In this document: positions 1 to 5,833 of the stretch, piece after piece
Layout of the letters: each line of letters opens with the position of its first letter
Numbering within the stretch: the first letter of the stretch is position 1
NCBI GenBank assembly: GCA_002361095.1
Contig: DERU01000015.1
Span: 3,798-10,160 of the forward strand
Source: Lachnospiraceae bacterium UBA3332
Lineage (GTDB): Bacteria > Bacillota > Clostridia > Lachnospirales > Lachnospiraceae
Direction of reading: 5' to 3'
DNA length: 6,363 nucleotides
Notes under the pieces: model-generated
Databases searched by the model: none
Told to the model about the DNA's origin: nothing
The model's input: the letters and a program-made list of their open reading frames with translations, nothing else
Program-made: the position numbers and the translations under genes

Positions 1-1
1 T

Positions 2-445
2 TGGGCAAAAATGTTTGTGCTGTGCTTTTATACGGTCTGGGTGGTCATGCCGTTTAAAATCCTGATTTTGACCAGCGCGCTTTTGTCGGTGAATCCGGAT
101 TATTACAAAGCTGCCCGGGTGGACGGCACGTCGAAGGCGAGGATTTTTTTCAGGATTACCCTGCCGATGATTTCCCCGATGATTTTTTATCTTGTCATCA
201 CCGGTTTTATCGGTGCGTTTAAAGCCTACAGCGATGCGGTGGCTCTCTTTGGAACCAATTTGAATGCGGCGGGCATGAATACCATCGTTGGGTATGTTTA
301 TGACATGCTTTATGGGGACAGCGGCGGTTATCCCTCTTATGCCTCCGCAGCGGCGGTCCTGTTGTTTGCGATTGTGCTTACGATCACATGCATCAATCTG
401 TTGGTCGGCAAGAAGAAAGTCCATTATGGAGGGGGGAAATTGTGA
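2..445 (+). CDS. Sugar ABC transporter permease, MalF/UgpA type (5' partial)
   Basis: This is the C-terminal half of an inner-membrane permease of a carbohydrate (CUT1-type) ABC importer. The reading frame is open to the left edge (W-A-K before the first ATG at 11), so the true start lies outside the window. About 147 residues are visible of the usual 290-300. The EAA loop, which docks onto the ATPase, is clear at nt 101-178: YYKAARVDGTSKARIFF, then R-x-T-LP-x-ISP. Hydrophobic stretches flank it (about nt 11-85, 176-240 and 340-410), and the tail is basic (GKKKVHYGGGKL). The stop codon overlaps the start of the next permease by 1 nt (TGATG), which suggests translational coupling. The family assignment is firm. 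The transported sugar cannot be read from the sequence, and no ATPase gene is present; in many Firmicutes a shared MsmK-type ATPase encoded elsewhere does that job. Confidence 0.93.
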   Translation, partial: WAKMFVLCFYTVWVVMPFKILILTSALLSVNPDYYKAARVDGTSKARIFFRITLPMISPMIFYLVITGFIGAFKAYSDAVALFGTNLNAAGMNTIVGYVYDMLYGDSGGYPSYASAAAVLLFAIVLTITCINLLVGKKKVHYGGGKL

Positions 446-1308
446 TGGATTATATAAGACTGGAAAAGAAAGCCAAGATCAAAAACAGGGCTGTAAAGAC
501 GGTCACTTACGTGCTTTTGGTTTTCTGGGCGGTTCTGGTACTGTTTCCGTTCTACTGGATGGTACTGACGTCCCTCAAAGGCTACGGCGCATACAATTCG
601 GAATACGTTCCGCAGTTTTTTACGCTGTCGCCCACGCTGGAGAACTATGCGGAAGCTTTCAGGGCCGTACCGCTTGCCCGGTATTTTTGGAATACGGCTG
701 TTTTTACCGTGGCGACTACGGCCATTATGCTGGTGGTGATCACGCTGGCCGCTTTTGCATTTGCGCGGCTTTCGTTTAAGGGGAAAAATGCCGCTTTTGT
801 GCTGTTTCTTTCCCTGATGATGATACCCAACGAACTGGTGGTGATCACGAATTTTGTGACGGTTACCAACCTGAATATGCGCAACTCCTTTCCGGGACTG
901 ATCCTGCCTTCCGTAACTTCCGTGTTTTACATTTATCTTTTAAAAGAGAACTTTGAGCAGATACCCGACAGCCTGTATTATGCGGCCAAGGTGGACGGCA
1001 CTTCGGATTTTAAGTATCTGCTGCGGGTGATGGTGCCGATTGCAAAGCCCACCCTGATCACGATCACCATTCTTAAAGTGATTGAGTGCTGGAACTCTTA
1101 TGTGTGGCCCCGGCTTATCACGGACGACGAAAACTACTTTTTGGTTTCCAACGGAATTCAGGAAATCCGGGAAAACGGATTCGGCCGTGAAAATATACCG
1201 GCAATGATGGCGGCGGTAGTGGTAATTTCCATTCCCCTCATCGTTTTGTTTTTGCTGTTCCGCAATAAGGTAATGGCCGGTGTGTCAAGGGGAGGAACGA
1301 AGGGATGA
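445..1308 (+). CDS. Sugar ABC transporter permease, MalG/UgpE type
   Basis: This is the second membrane subunit of the CUT1 importer, which would pair with the upstream permease to form the translocation channel. The 287 residues match the usual size for the family. Membrane segments are visible at about 21-40, 83-107, 117-136, 147-165, 202-220 and 252-272. The ATPase-docking EAA loop lies at 178-201 (YYAAKVDGTSDFKYLLRV, then MVPIAKP). The ATG at 445 was chosen over an in-frame ATG at 388 because it follows a strong GGAGG-type ribosome binding site at 428-436, overlaps the upstream stop as TGATG, and gives a typical basic N-terminus (MDYIRLEKKAKIKNR); the earlier start would lie inside the first permease. 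The 3' end overlaps the binding-protein gene by 4 nt (ATGA). Nothing suggests damage. The substrate is unknown. Confidence 0.95.
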   Translation: MDYIRLEKKAKIKNRAVKTVTYVLLVFWAVLVLFPFYWMVLTSLKGYGAYNSEYVPQFFTLSPTLENYAEAFRAVPLARYFWNTAVFTVATTAIMLVVITLAAFAFARLSFKGKNAAFVLFLSLMMIPNELVVITNFVTVTNLNMRNSFPGLILPSVTSVFYIYLLKENFEQIPDSLYYAAKVDGTSDFKYLLRVMVPIAKPTLITITILKVIECWNSYVWPRLITDDENYFLVSNGIQEIRENGFGRENIPAMMAAVVVISIPLIVLFLLFRNKVMAGVSRGGTKG

Positions 1309-2933
1309 GGGAAAAGAAAAGCAAAAAGGGCATACTGCGGCATGCCGGCATGTCTGTGTGCCTGCTTGTCATGCTTGCCGTTTTGGGCGGCTGTCATGGT
1401 TCCAGGGGTTTGTCCGCCTTTGCGGTTCCGGAGGAATTCGATGACAGGAAAGAATATGAAATCACGTTTTGGGCCAAAAACGATACCAACAAGACACAGA
1501 CCGGCATATATGAGAAAGCGATTGCGGATTTTGAACAGCTTTATCCGAATATCACGGTGAATCTGCGTCTTTACACGGATTACGGGAAAATTTATAACGA
1601 TGTGATCACCAATATCGCTACCAACACCACGCCCAACGTATGTATCACCTATCCGGACCATATCGCCACCTACCTGACGGGTACCAATCTGGTTGCGCCG
1701 CTGGACGAACTGTTGGAGGATCCGCAGTACGGACTTGGCGGAAGCAGGCTTTTGTATGACGGGCCCACGAAAGAGGAGATGATTCCGAAGTTTTTGGAGG
1801 AATGCGCTTTTGAAGGGCACTATTATGCGGTTCCCTATATGCGTTCCACCGAAGCCTGTTATATCAACAAAACCTTTGTGGAGGCGCTGGGATATGAACT
1901 CCCGGAGGCGCTGACCTGGGATTTTGTCTGGGAGGTTTCCGAGGCGGCGATGAAAAAGGATGGGGACGGCAATTTTTTGGTGAACGGGCAGAAAGTACTG
2001 ATTCCGTTTATTTATAAGTCCACGGACAACATGATGATTCAGATGTTAAAGCAAAAGGGTGCGGGATATTCCACGAAGGAAGGGGAAATGCTGCTGTTTA
2101 ACGATACCACCAAACAATTGCTTTTTGACATCGCATCCCATGCCAGGACAGAAGCCTTTTCCACTTTTAAAATTTCCAGCTACCCCGCCAATTTTTTGAA
2201 TGCGGGACAGTGCATTTTTGCGGTGGATTCCACGGCGGGGGCCACTTGGATGGGAACCAACGCGCCGCTTTGCGATATCAGTCCGGATAAACTGGTGGAG
2301 TTTGAGACGGCGGTCATGGCGGTCCCGCAGTTTGACACGGATGCCCCGCAGATGATTTCGCAGGGCCCGTCCCTCTGTGTTTTTAACAAGAGCGATCCGC
2401 AGGAGGTATTGGCTTCCTGGCTGTTTGCCCAATATCTTTTGACCAACGAAGTACAGATTGCATATGCACAGACGGAAGGATATGTGCCGGTGACGCAAAA
2501 AGCGCAGCAGGATGCCGGATATTTGGAATATCTGTCCGCAGGCGGGCAGGATAACGGACTGCATTACGAGGTAAAGATCAAGGCGTCCAGGCTTCTGTTG
2601 GAGCAGATGGATCATACCTTTGTGACCCCGGTGTTTAACGGTTCGGCGTCCCTGCGGGATGCGGCGGGACAACTGATTGAGGATACGGTAAAGTCCGTCA
2701 GGAGAAAACAGACAGTGGACGATGCTTACATGGAAAAACTGTTCCGGGATGCCGCTTCACTGTACCGCCTGGATCAGGGAGACCGGCAGGGGCAGGAGGC
2801 GTTTTCCGGCAAGGCCGAATTGGGAGAACTCCCCCCCACAGCCGTGGTTTTACTGGCGTCCCTGGGGGCAGCATGGGTGTTGATTTTGGCCTATGTTGGT
2901 TTTTCACGGATAAAAAAGAGACAACACTCTTGA
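1305..2933 (+). CDS. Extracellular solute (sugar)-binding lipoprotein with C-terminal membrane helix
   Basis: This is the family 1 type solute receptor of the ABC importer and would capture the sugar outside the cell. The 542 residues start with a basic N-terminus and a hydrophobic stretch ending in the lipobox LGGC (27-30), so Cys30 should be lipidated. The mature part opens with the family signature EYEITFWAKND (50-60) and a helix ending in FEQLYPNITVNL (76-87). Late in the protein comes EGYVPVTQKA (391-400), the usual hinge-region motif. It is longer than typical members (roughly 420-450). The extra length is at the C-terminus: a linker, then a hydrophobic segment at about 512-533 followed by RIKKRQHS, which fits a membrane anchor with a cytoplasmic basic tail. 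The ATG overlaps the permease stop (ATGA) and has GGAGG at 1291-1295. The gene order permease-permease-receptor is less common than receptor first. The sugar specificity is not evident. Confidence 0.93.
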   Translation: MREKKSKKGILRHAGMSVCLLVMLAVLGGCHGSRGLSAFAVPEEFDDRKEYEITFWAKNDTNKTQTGIYEKAIADFEQLYPNITVNLRLYTDYGKIYNDVITNIATNTTPNVCITYPDHIATYLTGTNLVAPLDELLEDPQYGLGGSRLLYDGPTKEEMIPKFLEECAFEGHYYAVPYMRSTEACYINKTFVEALGYELPEALTWDFVWEVSEAAMKKDGDGNFLVNGQKVLIPFIYKSTDNMMIQMLKQKGAGYSTKEGEMLLFNDTTKQLLFDIASHARTEAFSTFKISSYPANFLNAGQCIFAVDSTAGATWMGTNAPLCDISPDKLVEFETAVMAVPQFDTDAPQMISQGPSLCVFNKSDPQEVLASWLFAQYLLTNEVQIAYAQTEGYVPVTQKAQQDAGYLEYLSAGGQDNGLHYEVKIKASRLLLEQMDHTFVTPVFNGSASLRDAAGQLIEDTVKSVRRKQTVDDAYMEKLFRDAASLYRLDQGDRQGQEAFSGKAELGELPPTAVVLLASLGAAWVLILAYVGFSRIKKRQHS

Positions 2934-2957
2934 TTTTCATTAAAATTCGTGTATAAT
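2930..2957 (+). promoter_or_regulatory. Sigma-A-like promoter for the OB-fold lipoprotein gene
   Basis: A -35 box TTGATT (2930-2935) and a perfect -10 box TATAAT (2952-2957) are separated by 16 nt. Transcription would start near 2964, giving a leader of about 60 nt. The -35 box overlaps the stop codon of the solute-binding protein gene. No terminator lies between the two genes, so read-through from the transporter operon may add to expression. Confidence 0.75.
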
Positions 2958-2981
2958 GGTTTCGAAGTTTATCAATCAGGT

Positions 2982-3011
2982 TTTGGGGCTTTTTTTTGAG
3001 AGAGGCCCAAA
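2982..3011 (+). promoter_or_regulatory. 5'-leader hairpin next to the ribosome binding site
   Basis: GGGCTTTT (2986-2993) can pair with AGAGGCCC (3001-3008), counting two G·U pairs, around a 7-nt loop. TTT (2982-2984) and AAA (3009-3011) extend the stem across a bulged G. It ends directly against the Shine-Dalgarno sequence (GAGGAG, 3012-3017) of the lipoprotein gene. The T-run lies in the 5' arm rather than after the stem, so this is not a terminator. It could modulate ribosome access, but this is only inferred from position and is weak thermodynamically. Confidence 0.3.
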
Positions 3012-3022
3012 GAGGAGAGAAA

Positions 3023-3895
3023 ATGAAAAAATTTACATCGTATCTGTTGACTTTACTGCTTGTATCCGCATGTGTCGGCTGCGGCAATTCCGGCAATGGC
3101 GCGGCAGAGCCTGCCGCTTCGTCTGAGGCGGTGGAATCCGTGGCGGCAAGCGAGGAGGTTTCCGCGCCGGAGACGGTTCCCGAGACACAGGAACAGGCTG
3201 CGTCTACTGTGGCGGCGCAAGAGACGGAGAGCGCTGCGGACGCCCAGCCTGCAGGAGTGATGTCGTATGCGGAATATGTGGCGGCTCCGCTGGATTCCGA
3301 AGTGGTGGTGGAGACTTATGTGCAGGCCAAACAGTCCTGGTGGGAAGACAAGGCTACCGTATATTCCCAGGATGAGGACGGTGCTTATTTCCTGTACAAT
3401 ATGGCCTGCTCCAAGGAGGATTACGAGAAGCTGACACCCGGAACCAAGATCAAAGTGACCGGCTATAAGGCCGAGTGGTCCGGCGAGGTGGAAATCATTG
3501 ACGCAACCTTTGAGATCGTGGAAGGCAACTATGTGGCTTCCGCGCTGGATGTCACCGATCTTTTGGGCAAAGACGAACTGATTGACCATCAGAACCAGTT
3601 CGTATCTTTTAAGGGTATGACCGTGGAGGCGAGCAAGGATGCGGACGGCAACGAAGCGGCATTTTTGTATAACTGGGACGGTTCCGGCCAGGATGGGGAC
3701 GATCTGTATTTCAATGTGTCCCTGAATGGCGAAACCTATACTTTTACGGTGGAATCCTACTTATGTGATAATACCACGGATGTATATGCTGCGGTAAAGA
3801 AACTGAATGTGGGCGATAAGATTGACATGGAAGGTTTCCTGTACTGGTATGAAGGGGTAAACCCGCACATTATTACCGTGACGGCCGCAAAATAA
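3023..3895 (+). CDS. Secreted lipoprotein with two OB-fold-like domains (function unknown)
   Basis: I do not recognise a characterised family. The 290-residue product starts with a lipoprotein signal peptide (MKKFTSYLLTLLLVSAC). The lipobox is most likely VSAC (14-17), although Cys20 in CVGC is possible. A low-complexity linker rich in Ala, Glu, Ser, Val and Pro follows (about 23-78), as expected for a tether through the cell wall. Two beta-rich domains follow at about 92-166 and 190-288. They share a pattern: FLYN after an acidic turn (123-126 and 214-217), then LTPGTKIKVTGYKAEWSG (137-154) matched by LNVGDKIDMEGFLYWYEG (261-278). This suggests a tandem duplication of an OB-fold domain. The ATG at 3023 was chosen because of GAGGAG just upstream and the proper signal peptide; an in-frame TTG at 2996 would add residues in front of the signal peptide. 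The gene has its own promoter and terminator. A ligand- or cell-wall-binding role is only a guess. Confidence 0.9.
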   Translation: MKKFTSYLLTLLLVSACVGCGNSGNGAAEPAASSEAVESVAASEEVSAPETVPETQEQAASTVAAQETESAADAQPAGVMSYAEYVAAPLDSEVVVETYVQAKQSWWEDKATVYSQDEDGAYFLYNMACSKEDYEKLTPGTKIKVTGYKAEWSGEVEIIDATFEIVEGNYVASALDVTDLLGKDELIDHQNQFVSFKGMTVEASKDADGNEAAFLYNWDGSGQDGDDLYFNVSLNGETYTFTVESYLCDNTTDVYAAVKKLNVGDKIDMEGFLYWYEGVNPHIITVTAAK

Positions 3896-3950
3896 TCCGG
3901 CATAAGAAATTCCGGACAATGGCTTAGGGGCAAAAGTTATGGAAAAGAAG

Positions 3951-3980
3951 AACCTCGCCGCAGCGGCGGGGTTTTTCTTT
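3951..3980 (+). terminator. Strong intrinsic terminator after the OB-fold lipoprotein gene
   Basis: AACCTCGCCG (3951-3960) pairs with CGGCGGGGTT (3964-3973) over 10 bp with one G·U pair around a CAG loop, and is followed by a T-rich tract (TTTCTTT) to 3980. The stop codon is about 55 nt upstream. On the other strand the stem is also followed by a T-rich tract (TTCTTTTCC), so it may work in both directions. From 3981 to about 4122 I see no gene or clear signal. Confidence 0.9.
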
Positions 3981-4122
3981 TGCGCGCATGCCGTTTACAG
4001 ATGCCTGTCCGCACCTCCCATACCCTCCGCTGTCCTCCGCTCCCCGGTTTGGTCCAGGGCTTTCCACCCCGTAAAAAGTAACCGGACCATAACAGGATTT
4101 GCTGATTTTGTAAAACTTTGGC

Positions 4123-4151
4123 TTGCCCAATTGTGTAATAGCTATTATAAT
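4123..4151 (+). promoter_or_regulatory. Sigma-A-like promoter for the leader/CofE-like unit
   Basis: TTGCCC (4123-4128) and a perfect TATAAT (4146-4151) are 17 nt apart, the optimal spacing. The start point would be near 4158, giving a leader of about 180 nt before the CofE-like gene, much longer than simple translation needs. Confidence 0.8.
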
Positions 4152-4239
4152 AATATTGTTTGTAGATCACATGACAAAGCGGCGGATGTACAACGGTTTT
4201 GGTTGAACTGATATGCAGGAAAGGCAAAGGAGATAAGAA

Positions 4240-4263
4240 GATTGAAAATTGAAATTTTCAATC
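4240..4263 (+). repeat. Perfect 10-bp inverted repeat in the leader
   Basis: GATTGAAAAT (4240-4249) and ATTTTCAATC (4254-4263) are exact reverse complements around a TGAA loop. The repeat starts just after an AAAGGAG ribosome binding site and contains the TTG start (4242) of the small leader ORF. In RNA it would form a hairpin that hides this start. As DNA it could be an operator downstream of the promoter. No T-run follows, so it is not a terminator. Confidence 0.7.
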
Positions 4264-4334
4264 GCGGGGCTTGTGTCTGCGCGTTGCTTGCCACAAACCC
4301 GTTATGCGCAGAAAGCAGCGCGGAAATGAGGTAA
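4242..4334 (+). CDS. Candidate 30-codon leader peptide ORF
   Basis: A short ORF starts with TTG at 4242. Its product begins MKIEIFNRGACVCALLATNP and ends with LCAESSAEMR. It has the best Shine-Dalgarno match in the region (AAAGGAGAT, 4226-4234, about 9 nt before the TTG). The stop TAA (4332-4334) lies 3 nt before the ATG of the CofE-like gene and touches that gene's own ribosome binding site (TGAGGT), an arrangement typical of translational coupling or leader-peptide control. The product has three cysteines and no recognisable domain. It could still be chance: the start is not ATG, the ORF is short, and the same bases form RNA stems. If real, its translation would melt the stems between it and the main gene. 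Confidence 0.35.
   Translation: MKIEIFNRGACVCALLATNPLCAESSAEMR
4265..4322 (+). promoter_or_regulatory. Structured leader RNA with competing stems upstream of the CofE-like gene
   Basis: Three stems can form and share bases. Stem 1 pairs CGGG+TTGTG (4265-4268, 4271-4275) with CACAA+CCCG (4292-4296, 4298-4301). Stem 2 pairs TCTGCGC (4276-4282) with GCGCAGA (4306-4312). Stem 3 pairs CGCGTTGCTT (4280-4289) with AAGCAGCGCG (4313-4322), 10 bp with one G·U. Stem 2 uses the loop of stem 1, so the two could form a pseudoknot, while stem 3 excludes stem 2. Stem 3 ends 4 nt before the ribosome binding site at 4327-4332. This is typical of a switchable cis-regulatory RNA, but I do not match it to any riboswitch class I know. 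Pairings were found by eye, without energy calculation. Confidence 0.4.
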
Positions 4335-4337
4335 AAT

Positions 4338-5537
4338 ATGGAACGATTGGTGGGAACTGTATCCAGGGGAGTGAGGGCTCCGATTATCCGGCAGGGAGAT
4401 GACCTTGCTGCGATTGTGGTGGATTCCGTGTTGGCGGCGGCCAAGAGCGAAGGATTTGCATTGCGTGACCGGGATGTGGTGGCGGTGACGGAAGCCGTTG
4501 TGGCACGCGCGCAGGGCAATTATGCGGGAATTGATCAGATTGCGAAGGATGTACAGGAAAAATTCGGGGACGATACCGTGGGCATACTGTTTCCGATCTT
4601 AAGCCGCAACCGGTTTGCGATCTGCTTAAAAGGGATTGCCAAAGGGTGCCGCAAAATCGTGCTGATGCTGAGTTATCCTTCCGACGAGGTGGGTAACCAT
4701 CTGATTGACGAGGAGGAAATGGATGAAAAGGGTGTGAACCCTTGGACGGATGTGCTTACGGAAGAGAGATACCGGGAACTGTTCGGGTACAAGAAGCATG
4801 TGTTTACCGGTGTGGATTACGTGGAGTATTATAAAAACCTGATTCGGGAGGCGGGAGCCGATGTGGAGGTTATTTTTGCAAACCAGCCCAAAGCGATCCT
4901 GTCTTATACGAAATCCGTTTTGGCCTGCGATATTCACAGCCGTTTCCGGACTAAAAATACGCTTTTGAAATGCGGCGCCCAAAAAGTGTATACATTGGAT
5001 GAAATTATGACAAAAAGCGTGGACGGCAGCGGTTACAATGACCGGTTTGGGCTGCTTGGTTCCAACAAGGCTACGGAAGAGACGGTGAAGCTGTTCCCGA
5101 TTCACTGCCAAGAGATGGTGGATCGTATTCAGAAGAGTTTGGTGGAAAAGACCGGCAAACAGATTGAGGTCATGATTTACGGGGACGGTGCGTTTAAAGA
5201 TCCCGTGGGAAAAATCTGGGAATTAGCAGATCCGGTGGTTTCCCCCGCTTACACCAAGGGACTGGAGGGAACGCCCAATGAAGTCAAGCTGAAATATCTG
5301 GCGGACAACGATTTTGCGGATCTTTCCGGGGATGCTTTGAAAGAGGCGATTTCGGATTATATCCGTAAAAAGGATGAAAAGGCGCAAAGCCTGGTGGGCA
5401 CTATGGTGACCCAGGGAACCACGCCCAGGCGGCTGACCGATTTGATCGGTTCCCTCTGTGACCTGACCAGCGGCAGCGGGGACAAAGGAACCCCCATTAT
5501 TTTGGTGCAGGGCTATTTTGACAATTATACAAAGTAA
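4338..5537 (+). CDS. CofE-like protein (coenzyme F420-0:L-glutamate ligase superfamily)
   Basis: The N-terminal part resembles CofE, which adds glutamate to coenzyme F420-0 using GTP. The match is in APIIRQGDDLAAIV (14-27) and LRDRDVVAVTEAVVARAQGN (42-61), the position of the family's 'GDD(L/I)A' and 'DGD(I/V)xxxxxKxxSKAEG' motifs. At 399 residues it is well above archaeal CofE (about 250), with extra sequence after residue 100, including an acidic stretch (HLIDEEEMDEKGVNPWTD) and a late IYGDGAFKDP (280-289). Similar long proteins are annotated as F420 gamma-glutamyl ligases in gut Clostridia, which as far as I know do not make F420, so the real substrate is open; an ATP/GTP-dependent glutamyl or amide ligase is inferred. 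The ATG has TGAGGT 5-6 nt upstream. The gene stands alone with its own promoter, long structured leader and terminator, which suggests specific regulation. No F420 biosynthesis gene is nearby. Confidence 0.8.
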   Translation: MERLVGTVSRGVRAPIIRQGDDLAAIVVDSVLAAAKSEGFALRDRDVVAVTEAVVARAQGNYAGIDQIAKDVQEKFGDDTVGILFPILSRNRFAICLKGIAKGCRKIVLMLSYPSDEVGNHLIDEEEMDEKGVNPWTDVLTEERYRELFGYKKHVFTGVDYVEYYKNLIREAGADVEVIFANQPKAILSYTKSVLACDIHSRFRTKNTLLKCGAQKVYTLDEIMTKSVDGSGYNDRFGLLGSNKATEETVKLFPIHCQEMVDRIQKSLVEKTGKQIEVMIYGDGAFKDPVGKIWELADPVVSPAYTKGLEGTPNEVKLKYLADNDFADLSGDALKEAISDYIRKKDEKAQSLVGTMVTQGTTPRRLTDLIGSLCDLTSGSGDKGTPIILVQGYFDNYTK

Positions 5538-5543
5538 AAAGGG

Positions 5544-5574
5544 GGGACTGTCCGGCTGGCCGGGCAGTCCCTTT
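5544..5574 (+). terminator. Hairpin terminator after the CofE-like gene
   Basis: GGGACTGTCCGG (5544-5555) pairs with CCGGGCAGTCCC (5560-5571) over 12 bp with one G·U around a CTGG loop, 6 nt after the stop codon. The following T-run is short (TTTG), but the stem is very stable. On the minus strand the stem is followed by CCC and then TTTTTAC, so it may act in both directions. Confidence 0.75.
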
Positions 5575-5593
5575 GTGAAACAGGGGGTATGGA

Positions 5594-5710
5594 ATGATGG
5601 TGATCCGAAACTATGAGACGGGAGACCGGGAGGCCGTGGAACGTATCCATGACAGTGCCTGGAGGATGGAACTGGAACTGGCAGGAATGCCGGAAGCGTT
5701 TTTCCGCTGA
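5594..5710 (+). pseudogene. Truncated GNAT-family N-acetyltransferase (N-terminal remnant)
   Basis: A 38-codon ORF starts MMVIRNYETGDREAVERIHD and continues ELELAGMPEAFF before a stop at 5708. The IRxYxxxDxxAVxxIHDxA start and the following ELxLAGxPEAF are typical of the first strand and helices of certain GNAT acetyltransferases, which transfer acetyl groups from acetyl-CoA to amines. The acetyl-CoA-binding core, normally in the next 100 or so residues, is missing. A good ribosome binding site (AGGGGG, 5582-5587) is still present; the start could be the ATG at 5594 or 5597. The match stops around 5702-5708, where the sequence changes to an unrelated stretch that precedes a transposase-like fragment, so an insertion or deletion probably removed the rest. 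No further piece of the gene was found in the window. Confidence 0.6.
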
Positions 5711-5806
5711 AAATCGCCGCCAAAGCCCTTCCCCACCCAATGAATCATAACGCCGCAAAATGGATTTTTGGTTATAGTTCAACCTGCCCGTTTAACCACG
5801 GCTTCT

Positions 5807-5833
5807 AACACCGGTTAGAAAATAGCCGGTGTT
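5807..5833. repeat. 11-bp inverted repeat over the end of the transposase-like fragment
   Basis: AACACCGGTTA (5807-5817) pairs with TAGCCGGTGTT (5823-5833) with one G·U pair around a GAAAA loop. The TAA stop of the minus-strand IS66-like fragment (5815-5817) lies inside it. Neither strand has a T-run after it, so a terminator role is unlikely. It may be part of an IS end. The roughly 95 nt before it (5711-5806) hold no gene that I can support. Confidence 0.5.

Noticed and set aside
388..444. An in-frame earlier ATG that would lengthen the second permease by 19 residues.
   Set aside because: It lies inside the first permease gene, lacks a ribosome binding site, and adds a hydrophilic stretch not seen in the family; the ATG at 445 fits better.
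1158..1820. A 220-codon open frame on the minus strand across the permease/receptor boundary, and similar long minus-strand frames inside 2046-2672, 3053-3589, 4626-5111 and 5223-5723.
   Set aside because: They lie opposite clearly recognisable genes, lack family signatures and plausible ribosome binding sites, and arise from the codon bias of the real genes.
2981..2997. GGGGC followed by eight T's as a terminator of the transporter operon.
   Set aside because: No complementary arm lies upstream of the G-run, and the T's are needed for the 5' arm of the only stem available.
3896..3916. Short inverted repeat TCCGG...CCGGA after the lipoprotein stop codon.
   Set aside because: The stem is only 5 bp with an 11-nt loop and no T-run; the strong hairpin at 3951-3973 is the terminator.
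3939..4211. A 90-codon plus-strand frame starting with ATGGAAAAGAAG.
   Set aside because: Its first codons form the intrinsic terminator hairpin, it runs through the promoter at 4123-4151, and the product has no recognisable features.
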